Shown here one piece after another: positions 55,272-64,000 of a DNA stretch of 64,000 nt. The notes beneath the pieces were generated by a model, which saw only the letters and a list, made by a program, of their open reading frames with translations, did no database searches and was not told the DNA's origin. Within the stretch, counting starts at the first letter, position 1, and every line of letters starts with the position of its first letter. The stretch is taken from the NCBI GenBank assembly GCA_009929175.1, contig SABC01000002.1, positions 1-64,000 on the forward strand, read 5' to 3'. Position numbers and translations under genes: made by a program. The DNA comes from Bacteroidia bacterium (GTDB lineage Bacteria > Bacteroidota > Bacteroidia > Bacteroidales > UBA932).

Positions 55272-57126
55272 CGATTATTGTTTTGTAAATACCATCGGTG
55301 TCGTAGCCGCACTCTTTTACAAGTTCTGCAACACTTCCCTGTTCTATGAAGCTGTCGGGGACTCCCAGCCCGATTATTTTAACTGTTTTGCCCGGATGTT
55401 TGGTCACCGCATATTCTGATACTACAGAATGCAGACCTCCGGACACAACCCCATCTTCAATGGTTATGATGGTTTTACAACCATTAAAGGCATGGTCAAG
55501 TGCAGTTGTGTCAATTGGTTTGATAAACCGCATGTTGTAGTGGAGCACCTCAATCCCTTCATTTCTTGCTTTTGAAATGGCAGAGGAGGCAGCATTTCCG
55601 ACAGGCCCGATGGTCAGTACTGCTATTCCTTTTCCTTCACTGATCAATTGGGCTTTACCAATTTCTATATGATTGAAATTGTCCCTCCATTCAAGGCCCT
55701 CGCCGTAACCTCTTGGGTAACGGATTATTGTAGCTCCGTATTCGGGGGATTGGACAGAGTAAAGCATATCCTTAAGTTCGACTTCGTTGAGAGGGGAGAA
55801 GATGGTGAGGTTGGGGATTGGCCGGAACGCCGCCAAGTCAAATACCCCATGGTGGGTTGCCCCATCTTCGCCAACCAATCCACCTCTGTCCAGACAAAAG
55901 ATTACCTTTAGGTTTTGGGTTGCTACATCGTGGATCACGTTGTCATACGCTCTTTGTATGAAACTTGAGTAGACATTGCAATATGGTAACAGACCACGGG
56001 CTGCCATGCCTGCCGAAAAGGTAACTGCATGCTGTTCGGCAATACCAACATCGAAAGCCCTGTCCGGCATCTCTTTCATAAGAATATTCATAGAACAACC
56101 AGATGGCATTGCCGGGGTGATACCAAAAATTTTGTCGTTGGATTTTGCAAGTCTTAGCAGTGTTTCTCCAAATACGTCCTGGTAGCGGCTTTTCCGGAAA
56201 TTTATGGCAGGTTTCCTTTCTCCCGTAACTTTGTCAAACGTGCCAGGAGCATGCCATGAAATCTGGTCATCTTCGGCTGGTTTGAACCCTTTCCCCTTTT
56301 TTGTCACAATATGGAGCAATTTGGGACCGGGTATATTCTTGATATCTTCTATCCTTTTTAACAAAAGAGGCAGGTTATTGCCATCTATAGCCCCAAAGTA
56401 TCTGAACCCCAATGATTCGAATATTGAACTCTTGCCAAAGAAGGCTAATTTTGTACTTGTCATGAATTTTTGGAAGAGCATGCGGAGCTTCTTCGATGAG
56501 AGGATGTGCCAAACCTTCTCTTTGGTTTCGTTGTATAAATGTGAAGTTGTGACCTTCAAAAGATAGTTGTGCAGTGCCCCTACATTGGGGTCTATTGAAA
56601 TATGGTTATCATTAAGAATAACAAGCAAGTTGGTTTTGAGAGAACCAGCGTTGTTGAGTCCTTCGTAGGCCAAGCCTCCGGTGAGGGCGCCATCTCCTAT
56701 TACTGCAACCACTTGTTCTTGGGATCCCTCTTTTTGTGCAGCAACTGCAATTCCCAGTGCCGCTGATATTGATGTCGAGGAGTGGCCGACGCCAAACGCA
56801 TCGTACGGAGATTCTGCCATTTTTGGGAAACCACTGATCCCTTTGTATTTTCTGTTGTATTTGAACAAATCCCGCCTGCCTGTAAGGATTTTGTGGGCAT
56901 ATGCCTGGTGTCCCACATCCCAGACTATTTTGTCTGTAGGAGTGTTGTAAAGGTAATGCAAGGCTACGGTAAGTTCAACAGCACCGAGACTTGCTCCTAT
57001 ATGACCAGGGTTGCCGGAACAGGCATCTATGATAAATTCACGGAGCTCTTTGCAGAGCTCCGGTAATTCGTCGGGTGATAACTTTTTAAGATCATCAGGG
57101 GATTCTATATTGCCCAGGTACCTCAT
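55252..57126 (-). CDS. dxs: 1-deoxy-D-xylulose-5-phosphate synthase
   Basis: 624 residues from the ATG at 57126; an in-frame TTG at 57138 adds four. The thiamine enzyme joins pyruvate and glyceraldehyde 3-phosphate, starting isoprenoid synthesis and feeding vitamin B6 synthesis (uppS and pdxJ are in this window). Motifs: WDVGHQAYAHKILTGR, GDGALTGGLAYEGLNNAG (thiamine diphosphate), HIVTKKGKGFKPAE, then the transketolase-type DVGIAEQHAVTFSAGMA and CLDRGGLVGEDGATHHG. It lies downstream of an MFS gene and overlaps the truncated feoB. Confidence 0.97.
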   Translation of the reverse strand: MRYLGNIESPDDLKKLSPDELPELCKELREFIIDACSGNPGHIGASLGAVELTVALHYLYNTPTDKIVWDVGHQAYAHKILTGRRDLFKYNRKYKGISGFPKMAESPYDAFGVGHSSTSISAALGIAVAAQKEGSQEQVVAVIGDGALTGGLAYEGLNNAGSLKTNLLVILNDNHISIDPNVGALHNYLLKVTTSHLYNETKEKVWHILSSKKLRMLFQKFMTSTKLAFFGKSSIFESLGFRYFGAIDGNNLPLLLKRIEDIKNIPGPKLLHIVTKKGKGFKPAEDDQISWHAPGTFDKVTGERKPAINFRKSRYQDVFGETLLRLAKSNDKIFGITPAMPSGCSMNILMKEMPDRAFDVGIAEQHAVTFSAGMAARGLLPYCNVYSSFIQRAYDNVIHDVATQNLKVIFCLDRGGLVGEDGATHHGVFDLAAFRPIPNLTIFSPLNEVELKDMLYSVQSPEYGATIIRYPRGYGEGLEWRDNFNHIEIGKAQLISEGKGIAVLTIGPVGNAASSAISKARNEGIEVLHYNMRFIKPIDTTALDHAFNGCKTIITIEDGVVSGGLHSVVSEYAVTKHPGKTVKIIGLGVPDSFIEQGSVAELVKECGYDTDGIYKTIIDVARKA

Positions 57127-57183
57127 TTCATTATCCAATTTCTTATAGGAACAATCAATCTTGCTAAAAGTTGTTCGTTGCTG

Positions 57184-58569
57184 TTATTTCTTCTTTTCCA
57201 TGTTTGCATATTGCAATCCGTATCCCATTTTCTTATCCATGAATTTGAGAAGAAGGGAAACCACAATTGCGAGGGAACAGATGGCTGCAAATATGGACAT
57301 TGTCAAGGTGTAGTCGTATTGGTTTACAGTTACTCCATCCTTTACTATTGTCCCTACAATACTGTATTTGTTGAGCACATTGCCTACCATTATGGGAACC
57401 AGCATCAGACCAATATTTTGGATGTAAAAGGTAAGTGCGTAGGTTGTTCCTAGTTGTCTTTCGGGCATGATCTTGGCGAGAGAGGGCCACATTGCAGATG
57501 GTACCATTGAAAAAGCAATACCAAGTAATATCATAAGGATTATAGCCATCCACCACTGGTCAATAAAGGGCATTGCAAAAAGAATGTGAACGCTCACCAG
57601 CAAGAAGGAACCACCAATCATAAGGTCGGCACCATGTCCGATCTTGTCGTATATCCTTCCAAAAAGAGGGGTAAGCACAATGGCTCCAAACGGGAGCATA
57701 CTTGGAATCAGCCCCGAAAGCTTAGGGTCTACGCCAAATTTGAACTCCATCAGACCTGCTGCATATTTTAGGAACGGGAAAACAGCTGAGTAAAACACCA
57801 CGCAAAGTATGGCTATGAGCCAAAAACCCTTGTTGTTTAGGACAGCTTTGAGGTCCTTCATATTGAAAGACTCTTCGGGTTCGGTTTCCTCGGCTTTGAT
57901 CTGGACGTCAAGCTTCTTGTCGTAAACAGAGTATATTATGAAGGATAGGAGTCCCAGAATCAAAAGTACAAAACCAAAAAGAACAGGAGTGCTGACGTTA
58001 CCGTAGCGGGAAGCGATCATAGGTGAAAAAGCCAAAGCAGCAGCAGAACCCAGACGGGCCAGGGAAAGCTGCATACCCATTGCCAATGCAAGCTCTTTGC
58101 CTTTGAACCATTTTACTATTGATTTGCTGACTGTGATTCCGGCAACCTCGGCACCAACACCAAAGATACCAAATCCAACAACAGCCCAGACAACCTGCAT
58201 CTTGTACTCATCCCCAAGGAACATCATGGAGTTTCCGAGCAGTGATTGGTCTGTAACAGCCCAGTATTTGATGCCGATACCTACTACCATCAGGATACTT
58301 GATAGTATACCACTGAATCTAATGCCTTTTCGGTCAAGGATAATACCACCGAATATGAGCATTCCGAGGAACACATTGAAAATTGAGTATGAGCCTGCAA
58401 ACCATCCATATTCGGAAGGGTTCCACTGGTTGTGCCGTTCCAGCATTGTTTGCAGGGGCGAAAAGATGTCCGATGCAACGTATGCTGCAAACATTGTTAG
58501 CGCAACCAAAAGAAGCATAAGCCATCTCATGGGTGCGGAGTCACGTAGTTGTACTGACTGATTTTTCAT
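57184..58569 (-). CDS. Major facilitator superfamily transporter
   Basis: 461 residues with 12 predicted membrane helices and a cytoplasmic central loop (about 215-240, rich in Glu and Lys). The conserved MFS loop between helices 2 and 3 reads GGIILDRKGIR, and the matching second-half loop TPLFGRIYDKIGHG. The fold and N-terminus (MRWLMLLLVALTMFAAYVA) recall the MFSD1-like group, in which a lysosomal member exports dipeptides, but this link is by eye only. Substrate is unknown. It is placed between purA (20 bases) and dxs (57 bases). Confidence 0.82.
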   Translation of the reverse strand: MKNQSVQLRDSAPMRWLMLLLVALTMFAAYVASDIFSPLQTMLERHNQWNPSEYGWFAGSYSIFNVFLGMLIFGGIILDRKGIRFSGILSSILMVVGIGIKYWAVTDQSLLGNSMMFLGDEYKMQVVWAVVGFGIFGVGAEVAGITVSKSIVKWFKGKELALAMGMQLSLARLGSAAALAFSPMIASRYGNVSTPVLFGFVLLILGLLSFIIYSVYDKKLDVQIKAEETEPEESFNMKDLKAVLNNKGFWLIAILCVVFYSAVFPFLKYAAGLMEFKFGVDPKLSGLIPSMLPFGAIVLTPLFGRIYDKIGHGADLMIGGSFLLVSVHILFAMPFIDQWWMAIILMILLGIAFSMVPSAMWPSLAKIMPERQLGTTYALTFYIQNIGLMLVPIMVGNVLNKYSIVGTIVKDGVTVNQYDYTLTMSIFAAICSLAIVVSLLLKFMDKKMGYGLQYANMEKKK

Positions 58570-58589
58570 TTACTTTAGTTTTAGGGTTG

Positions 58590-59852
58590 TTATCTTATTA
58601 TTGTTTGTTCTCTGTCGGGACCCAGTGAAATAATAGAGACCGGAACACCAACCTCTTTTTCGATAAACCTTACGTAACTCATGAATTCAAACGGGAGGTC
58701 CTCCTCTTTGGTAACCTTGGTGAGATCCTTTTTCCACCCTTTGAACTCTTTGTATACTGGTTCTATGGTTGCATAAGTGTCAAATGGTACCTTGTCGGTT
58801 ATCTCCCCGTCAATATTGTACTGTACTGCAATCTTGATTGTCTCAAAAGTGTCAAGCACATCTGCTTTCATCATAATGAGGTTGTCCACTCCGTTGATCA
58901 TTACAGCGTATTTAAGGGCAACCATGTCAAGCCATCCTGTACGGCGGGGCCTCCCGGTGGTAGCTCCAAACTCTGCACCCATTTTGCGGAGCAGCTCTCC
59001 GGTACTATCGTGAAGTTCGGTAGGGAAAGGGCCGCTGCCTACACGTGTACAATAGGCTTTGAAAATCCCGGATACCTTTCCTATGTGGCCGGGAGCGATT
59101 CCAAGCCCGATACATGCACCTGCTGTTACTGTATTTGACGATGTTACAAAAGGGTACGATCCAAAATCCACATCCAGCAACGATCCTTGTGCTCCCTCGG
59201 CAAGGATGCGTTTGTTTTCCTGGAGGTATTTGTTGAGGAGATACTCTCCGTCGATGAACCGGAACCCTTTCATATACTCTGCAGCTGCAAACCATTCGGT
59301 TTCATTTTGCGCAGGATCGTACTGGTAATCGAACTGTTTGAGGAATGAAACGTGTTTGCTTTTCAATGACTCGTACCTCTCCTTGAAATCCTTGGTAAGG
59401 ATATCTCCTGTCCTGAGTCCGTTACGCCCTGTTTTGTCCATGTAAGCCGGACCAATCCCTTTTAGGGTTGAGCCAATTTTGGATGCACCCTTGGCGTTTT
59501 CGGATGCGGCATCGATAATCCTGTGTGTAGGAAGAATAAGGTGTGCTTTTTTGGAAATCAGGATCCTTTCACGTACGGGAACCTCTGCCTTTTCCAGCTT
59601 GAGGCACTCTTCCATGAAAGTGATTGGATCTATTACAACGCCGTTGCCAATTACATTGATGGAATTTTTCCTGAAAACACCCGACGGTATGGTGTGTAGT
59701 ACAAATTTTTTATCTTCGAAATGGAGGGAGTGGCCTGCATTAGGGCCTCCCTGAAACCTGGCTATTACGGGATATTGCTGTGCCAGAACATCCACAATTT
59801 TTCCCTTCCCTTCATCTCCCCACTGGAGACCCAATACTACATCGACTTTCAT
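58590..59852 (-). CDS. purA: Adenylosuccinate synthetase
   Basis: 420 residues. It converts IMP to adenylosuccinate with GTP. Motifs: GLQWGDEGKGKIVD at the N-terminus, GGPNAGHSLHF, the IGPAYMDKTGRNGLR segment, the GAQGSLLDVDFGSYPFVTSS loop and the GATTGRPRRTGWLDMVAL nucleotide-binding segment. purC is at 14778 in a different unit. ssb ends 15 bases upstream, so the two may be cotranscribed. Confidence 0.98.
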   Translation of the reverse strand: MKVDVVLGLQWGDEGKGKIVDVLAQQYPVIARFQGGPNAGHSLHFEDKKFVLHTIPSGVFRKNSINVIGNGVVIDPITFMEECLKLEKAEVPVRERILISKKAHLILPTHRIIDAASENAKGASKIGSTLKGIGPAYMDKTGRNGLRTGDILTKDFKERYESLKSKHVSFLKQFDYQYDPAQNETEWFAAAEYMKGFRFIDGEYLLNKYLQENKRILAEGAQGSLLDVDFGSYPFVTSSNTVTAGACIGLGIAPGHIGKVSGIFKAYCTRVGSGPFPTELHDSTGELLRKMGAEFGATTGRPRRTGWLDMVALKYAVMINGVDNLIMMKADVLDTFETIKIAVQYNIDGEITDKVPFDTYATIEPVYKEFKGWKKDLTKVTKEEDLPFEFMSYVRFIEKEVGVPVSIISLGPDREQTIIR

Positions 59853-59867
59853 TATTTGATTTTAATA

Positions 59868-60293
59868 TTAAAAAGGCAGATCATCAATATCTGATTTATC
59901 TGCAATGGTTTCATTGATTATTGCTTCGGGTGTCGGGGTCTCCCTGGGTTGCCGGTTACCAGCTTTGTCCAGTAAGATTATTGAGGTAGCAAGGATTTCA
60001 ATGGACTCTCTTTTTTCCTGGGTGGTTTTGTCCATCCATGTGTCGGATTTTATCCTGCCCTCTATGTACAGCTTGCTCCCTTTTTTAATGTAATCTGCTG
60101 CAAGGTTGGCCAGTGACTGCCAGCAAACGATGTTATGCCACTCAGTTTGTTCGACCAGTTCCCCGGTTTTCTTTGAACGGAATTTTTCGGTTGTTGCTAA
60201 TGAAAAACGGGCAACCCTGGTGTTATCCGAAAGGTCCCTTACCTCTGGCTCCCTTCCCACGTTCCCTATCAACATTACCTTATTGAGTGACAT
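59868..60293 (-). CDS. ssb: Single-stranded DNA-binding protein
   Basis: 141 residues. The OB fold (about 1-105) opens MSLNKVMLIGNVGREPEVRD and has VARFSLATTEKF, WHNIVCWQSLANLAADYIKKG and KLYIEGRIKSDTWMD. The C-terminus is a disordered linker ending SDIDDLPF, the acidic tip that recruits repair proteins such as RecJ, encoded at 63511. Its promoter TAtcTTTG lies just upstream. Confidence 0.97.
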   Translation of the reverse strand: MSLNKVMLIGNVGREPEVRDLSDNTRVARFSLATTEKFRSKKTGELVEQTEWHNIVCWQSLANLAADYIKKGSKLYIEGRIKSDTWMDKTTQEKRESIEILATSIILLDKAGNRQPRETPTPEAIINETIADKSDIDDLPF

Positions 60294-60313
60294 CTTTTTG
60301 AATTTTGCAAAGA

Positions 60314-60346
60314 CAAAGATAAAAAAAATTAGCTATCATGAGCCAA
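60314..60346 (-). promoter_or_regulatory. Promoter of ssb (TTGG-N21-TAtcTTTG)
   Basis: Minus strand: TAtcTTTG at 60321-60314 ends 20 bases before the ssb ATG; a TTGG at 60346-60343 is a near match to the -33 element. The promoter overlaps the 3' end of aroE. Confidence 0.6.
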
Positions 60347-61081
60347 CCTAAACATAGCTTTGACATCTGGTTCCCTGTTCGTGAAAATCCGGAATCCGGG
60401 TATGGCTTGGTGTACAAGCCATTCAATTCCCGAAATGTATTCTTTGGAGATTACTGAGTTCAAGACAGGTTTTTTATAGTTGGCTTCCAGAATTATAACG
60501 CTATCCAAAGGAATCCCGGAAAACACCGGGGATAAAACAGGAATAGTGTAGACAAGCAAACCGAACCTATGGAAGGCATTGCGAAGCTCTCCCTCTTCCA
60601 TGAAATCTGTTCCGGATCTTTGGGATAATTCCCTTCCTTTTGATTTATCTCTGTTTACTATTGTGATATTGAACCCTTTTTTTTTCAAAATATAGACAGC
60701 TGCTTTTGCTGCACCTCCGGCGCCGGCAACCAATACATTGCAAGGGAGCACACCTCTTTGCTCAATTGGACCGGTAACACCGTAGCAGTCGGTGTTATAT
60801 GCTTTTATACCACATTCTGTCCTTACTATCAGGTTGGCTGCCCCTGTCGATTGTACTGTTGGATCGCAGAGTGTGCAATATGAGAGAATATCTTCTTTGA
60901 AAGGAGTTGTGATGTTGGCTCCTTTGTAACCTTCGGTGTAAAATTTCTCCATTGCCTTGTCCAGATTGAGTGTATCTATTAGTCCATATGTGGAACCATC
61001 GGAGTGGCCTCCTGCTGCTACAAAAAGTGCCGGGCTGAGAGAGTGTGTAATGTCATTACCTATGAGGGCAAATTTATTCAT
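60329..61081 (-). CDS. aroE: Shikimate dehydrogenase
   Basis: 250 residues from the ATG at 61081, which overlaps the stop of the upstream methyltransferase as ATGA; an earlier in-frame start at 61114 adds 11 residues and is less likely. It reduces 3-dehydroshikimate. Motifs: the substrate HSLSP, the catalytic Lys in ANITTPFKEDI, AYNTDCYGVTG and the NADP-binding GAGGAAKAAVYILKK. The C-terminal part reads LVHQAIPGFRIFTNREP. Confidence 0.95.
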   Translation of the reverse strand: MNKFALIGNDITHSLSPALFVAAGGHSDGSTYGLIDTLNLDKAMEKFYTEGYKGANITTPFKEDILSYCTLCDPTVQSTGAANLIVRTECGIKAYNTDCYGVTGPIEQRGVLPCNVLVAGAGGAAKAAVYILKKKGFNITIVNRDKSKGRELSQRSGTDFMEEGELRNAFHRFGLLVYTIPVLSPVFSGIPLDSVIILEANYKKPVLNSVISKEYISGIEWLVHQAIPGFRIFTNREPDVKAMFRLAHDS

Positions 61082-61866
61082 TGCTTTTCCCTTTGTCGTA
61101 AAGCTTCGTAGCATAATATGGCAGCCGAAACCGAAACATTGAGCGAGTCAAGTTTGCCAACCATTGGTATCATGATTTTCTGGTGGGCCTTCTCTCTCCA
61201 AAAACCGGATAATCCTTCCGATTCTGCACCCAAAACTATTGCAGTGGGATTGGCCATTTTTGCTTGATAATATAGTACGGAATCTTGCAATTGTGCCGTA
61301 AGGATGGAGATGTTATTGTCAATTAGCCATGTGTGAGCCTCTTCCGAGGTGCTTGCGGCAATCTGGTTTGTAAATACTCCTCCAAGACTGGAGCGGATGA
61401 TGTTGGGGTTGTAGATATCGGTAAGCGGGTCGCATACAATGACTGCATCAGCACCTACAGCATCTGCTGTACGGAGCACAGCTCCCAGATTCCCCGGTTT
61501 TTCCACACTCTCAAGCACTATTACAAGTGGGTTACTTCCAAGGGTGATGTTTTCCAGCCTGTGTTCCCTTGCCTTTAGGATTGCGATTACACCTTCTGTC
61601 CCTTCCCTGTATGCAATCTTTGAGTAAAGTGCAGGTGTTACCTCATACAGGGTCCCTTTGTTGCTGGGTGCCTGGAAGCTTGGTGCAATTTCCCTGCATA
61701 TGAAAAGGGATATAACATCGTATCCAGAGTCGAGAGCTTGGCGGAACTCTCTCATTCCTTCAGTTACAAACAGAGAGGTTTCCCTGCGGATCCGGGATTT
61801 TTCCCTTAGCTGCAGCAACTCCTTGATCTTTGGATTTTGGGCAGAAGAGATTTGTTGTATCAGCAT
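61078..61866 (-). CDS. SpoU/TrmH-family RNA 2'-O-methyltransferase
   Basis: 262 residues from the ATG at 61866; a GTG one codon earlier is possible. An N-terminal substrate-binding domain (about 1-95) contains SRIRRETSLFVTEGMREF. The SPOUT domain (about 105-262) has the three TrmH motifs: VEKPGNLGAVLRTADAVGAD, IVLGAESEGLSGFW and the MVGKLDSLNVSVSAAILCYE knot. It should methylate a ribose in rRNA or tRNA using S-adenosylmethionine; the target cannot be told. It lies between lysS and aroE with very short spacing on both sides. Confidence 0.92.
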   Translation of the reverse strand: MLIQQISSAQNPKIKELLQLREKSRIRRETSLFVTEGMREFRQALDSGYDVISLFICREIAPSFQAPSNKGTLYEVTPALYSKIAYREGTEGVIAILKAREHRLENITLGSNPLVIVLESVEKPGNLGAVLRTADAVGADAVIVCDPLTDIYNPNIIRSSLGGVFTNQIAASTSEEAHTWLIDNNISILTAQLQDSVLYYQAKMANPTAIVLGAESEGLSGFWREKAHQKIMIPMVGKLDSLNVSVSAAILCYEALRQREKQ

Positions 61867-61880
61867 CACAAAGTTGGTTG

Positions 61881-63428
61881 TTATTCCTCTGCAACCCCCT
61901 CTGTATCTTTTACAACAGGCTTTTCGGGCCTCATTTGGGGGAAGAAAAGCACATCCTGGATGGATGGGGAGTTGGTCATCATCATTGTGAGCCGGTCAAT
62001 ACCAATACCCATGCCGGAGGTAGGAGGCATGCCATATTCAAGGGCCCTTACAAAATCCATATCAATGAACATGGCTTCGTCATCTCCTTTGTCTTTTAGC
62101 ATTACCTGCTCCTTGAACCTTTCCAGCTGGTCTATGGGGTCGTTGAGCTCACTGTATGCGTTCGCTATCTCCTTGCCGTTGACAAACAATTCAAACCTTT
62201 CGGTCAGAGCCGGATTGGAGCGGTGACGTTTGGTCAGGGGGGAGGTTTCCACAGGGTAGTCAGTTATGAATGTTGGTTGTATAAGGTGGTGTTCGCAATA
62301 CTCTCCAAAGATTGCATCAATTAGTTTGCCTATACCCATGGTTTTGTCTGCAGCGACATTCAATTTTTTACAAACTTCCCTCAGTTGCGCTTCGTCCATA
62401 CCGGACACATCCACTCCTGCATACTCTTTGATGGCATCCAGCATGGGAAGCCTGCGGTAAGGGGCTCTGAAGTCAATTTCCTTTTCACCGATTGTGAGCA
62501 AGGTTTTGTCATGAAGGTTTAGGGCAACTTTTTCAATCATCTGCTCAACAAACTCCATCATCCAAAAATAATCTTTGTATGCAACGTAAATTTCCAATAC
62601 AGTAAACTCCGGGTTGTGGGTTCTGTCCATTCCTTCGTTGCGGAAGTCCTTGGCAAATTCGTAGACACCGTCAAACCCGCCAACGATAAGCCTCTTAAGG
62701 TATAGTTCGTTGGCAATCCTCAGGTATAAAGGAATATCCAGTGCATTGTGATGGGTGATGAAAGGACGGGCTGTAGCTCCTCCTGGGATGGGCTGGAGTA
62801 TGGGTGTCTCTACTTCAATATAGCCAAATCCGTTGAAGTAATTGCGCATGGTGTTGATTATGCGGGTTCTCTTGATAAAGGTTTCCCTTACTTGAGGATT
62901 GACAATCAGGTCTACATAGCGCATCCTGTATCTTTGTTCGGGATCAGTAAAGGCATCGTATTTTTGACCCTCCTTCTCCTTGACTATCGGCAGTACTTTA
63001 AGTGATTTGCTAAGAACCTTTAGCTCGCTGGCGTGTATGGAGAGTTCTCCGGCGTTGGTTATGAAGGCATATCCTTTTATGCCAATGATGTCCCCAATAT
63101 CCAAAAGTTTTTTGAAGATGGTGTTATACAGTGTTTTGTCTTCTCCCGGGCAAATGGAATCTCGTTTGACGTATACCTGAATCCTCCCCGGCATATCCTG
63201 TAATTCAATAAAAGAGGCGGCTCCCATTACCCTGCGGGTCATGATTCTGCCTGCAATTGAAATATCCTTGAAATTTTCCTTTTCGGGTGAAAAATTATCC
63301 TTTATCTCCTGAGTGTTTGTGTTGATTTCAAAAGATTCGGCAGGATATGGATCAACTCCCAACTCCCTCATGGCACTCAGGGATTCCCTTCGAATCTGTT
63401 CCTGCTCGTTTAACTCTGTAAATTCCAT
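61881..63428 (-). CDS. lysS: Lysyl-tRNA synthetase, class II
   Basis: 515 residues. The N-terminal OB fold (about 55-140, [20 protein letters not shown]) binds the anticodon. Class II motifs follow: motif 1 with [18 protein letters not shown], motif 2 with [18 protein letters not shown] and motif 3 with [20 protein letters not shown]. It charges tRNA-Lys. It leads the lysS-methyltransferase-aroE run and is divergent from recJ, with which it shares a short promoter region. Confidence 0.98.
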   Translation of the reverse strand: MEFTELNEQEQIRRESLSAMRELGVDPYPAESFEINTNTQEIKDNFSPEKENFKDISIAGRIMTRRVMGAASFIELQDMPGRIQVYVKRDSICPGEDKTLYNTIFKKLLDIGDIIGIKGYAFITNAGELSIHASELKVLSKSLKVLPIVKEKEGQKYDAFTDPEQRYRMRYVDLIVNPQVRETFIKRTRIINTMRNYFNGFGYIEVETPILQPIPGGATARPFITHHNALDIPLYLRIANELYLKRLIVGGFDGVYEFAKDFRNEGMDRTHNPEFTVLEIYVAYKDYFWMMEFVEQMIEKVALNLHDKTLLTIGEKEIDFRAPYRRLPMLDAIKEYAGVDVSGMDEAQLREVCKKLNVAADKTMGIGKLIDAIFGEYCEHHLIQPTFITDYPVETSPLTKRHRSNPALTERFELFVNGKEIANAYSELNDPIDQLERFKEQVMLKDKGDDEAMFIDMDFVRALEYGMPPTSGMGIGIDRLTMMMTNSPSIQDVLFFPQMRPEKPVVKDTEGVAEE

Positions 63429-63456
63429 TTGATGATATCTGTTTTTTTGTAAAGCA

Positions 63457-63464
63457 CAAAAATA
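63457..63464 (-). promoter_or_regulatory. Promoter -7 element (TAttTTTG) of lysS
   Basis: Minus-strand octamer ending 28 bases before the lysS ATG; TTTC at 63487-63484 is 19 bases upstream of it and may serve as the -33 element. Confidence 0.55.
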
Positions 63465-63495
63465 ATTTTTTTTAATGACAATCGAAATTAATCTG

Positions 63496-63503
63496 TAACT
63501 TTG
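63496..63503 (+). promoter_or_regulatory. Promoter -7 element (TAacTTTG) of recJ
   Basis: Plus-strand octamer ending 7 bases before the recJ ATG at 63511; TTTA at 63471-63474 lies 21 bases upstream. Transcription should start at or near the ATG. Confidence 0.6.
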
Positions 63504-63510
63504 CGAGGAT

Positions 63511-64000
63511 ATGGCTGTAGAAAAGAAATGGATAGTAAAAGAGCCGGGAAATCCCGCACTGGTTAGGCAGTTGTCTGCTGAGTTGGGTATAGATCAAACT
63601 CTAGCAAACCTTTTGGTACAGCGTAACATCAAATCGGCCCAAGAAGCAAGGGCTTTTTTAAGGCCTCAGCTGGACCAGTTGCACGATCCTTTCCTGATGA
63701 AAGATATGAACCTGGCAGTTGACAGGTTGTCCAGGGCTTTGAACACAAAGGAGAAAATCCTGATTTACGGGGACTACGATGTGGACGGTACAACGGCTGT
63801 CTCGCTCGTATATTCTTTTTTGAGGAAATATGGCGAGGATAACCTGGATTATTATATTCCAAACCGCTACACTGAGGGGTATGGGATCTCTTACAAAGGA
63901 ATAGATTACGCACACGAAAATGGCTTTACCCTGATAATAGCGCTGGACTGCGGAATAAAAGCTGTAGAGAAGGTGCAATACGGTGCCGAACGGGGAATTG
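63511..64000 (+). CDS. recJ: Single-stranded-DNA-specific exonuclease RecJ (5' part, cut by window end)
   Basis: 163 residues are present, open at the window edge. The protein begins [13 protein letters not shown], with the family's N-terminal helices ([19 protein letters not shown]), then the DHH motif I in [16 protein letters not shown] and the next conserved strand [11 protein letters not shown]. RecJ degrades single-stranded DNA 5' to 3' in recombination and repair. It is divergent from lysS. The remaining DHH and DHHA1 parts lie outside the window. Confidence 0.95.
   Translation, partial: MAVEKKWIVKEPGNPALVRQLSAELGIDQTLANLLVQRNIKSAQEARAFLRPQLDQLHDPFLMKDMNLAVDRLSRALNTKEKILIYGDYDVDGTTAVSLVYSFLRKYGEDNLDYYIPNRYTEGYGISYKGIDYAHENGFTLIIALDCGIKAVEKVQYGAERGI

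Noticed and set aside
1-64000. CRISPR arrays, insertion sequences, prophage or restriction-modification genes
   Set aside because: I looked for regularly spaced repeats, transposase-like frames and terminal repeats and found none; the window is mostly conserved housekeeping genes.

Overview
The window is a stretch of a Bacteroidota chromosome, most likely order Bacteroidales, from an anaerobic or microaerobic heterotroph. This rests on a SusC/SusD pair, BACON domains, the Bacteroidota-type omega subunit, many promoters of the form TAnnTTTG (two with an upstream TTTG at 19-20 bp), weak Shine-Dalgarno sequences and the gene orders bamD-rpoZ-coaBC-recN and tRNA-tuf-tRNA-Trp-secE-nusG-rplKAJL-rpoBC. 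Rubrerythrin, a 2-oxoacid:ferredoxin oxidoreductase, a membrane pyrophosphatase and FeoB-type transport sequences fit low-oxygen life. Genus cannot be fixed by reading alone.

Layout. 1-170: a GC-rich fragment of an acyl-CoA synthetase that ends abruptly against ordinary AT-richer DNA (possible assembly chimera or insertion edge). 404-3861: secreted glutathione peroxidase, NUDIX/winged-helix regulator, membrane LytTR regulator, alpha/beta-hydrolase-like protein. 3850-9613 (minus): trxB-bamD-rpoZ-coaBC-recN-nagB. 9655-11227 (minus): two-GATE-domain membrane protein and rubrerythrin. 11329-18236: Xaa-Pro aminopeptidase (+), then the minus-strand group ompH-like, glycosyltransferase, purC, LysM/binding-protein fusion, with pdxJ upstream. 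18288-26734 (+): nadK-uppS-bamA-ompH-ompH, then murI-hppA. 26806-28527 (minus): TlpA-like lipoprotein and gamma-class carbonic anhydrase homologue. 28846-33098 (+): korA-korB-gdhA. 33331-40873 (+): susC-susD-lipoprotein, then an M64 metallopeptidase. 40937-53837 (minus): four tRNAs, tuf, tRNA-Trp, secE, nusG, rplK, rplA, rplJ, rplL, rpoB, rpoC. 53940-63428 (minus): lysS-rRNA/tRNA methyltransferase-aroE and ssb-purA-MFS-dxs-truncated feoB. 63511-64000 (+): start of recJ.

How they work together. Much of the window is core machinery: outer-membrane biogenesis (bamA, bamD, OmpH/Skp homologues), envelope precursors (uppS, murI, dxs), cofactors (coaBC, nadK, pdxJ), transcription and translation. 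Accessory interest lies in the SusCD plus secreted peptidase locus (possible protein or peptide use), the 2-oxoacid oxidoreductase/glutamate dehydrogenase cluster, the G-domain-less FeoB behind dxs, and the foreign-looking left edge. I did not find a clear new multi-gene defence or mobile system; the window is mostly conserved chromosome with several regulatory and gene-structure oddities.
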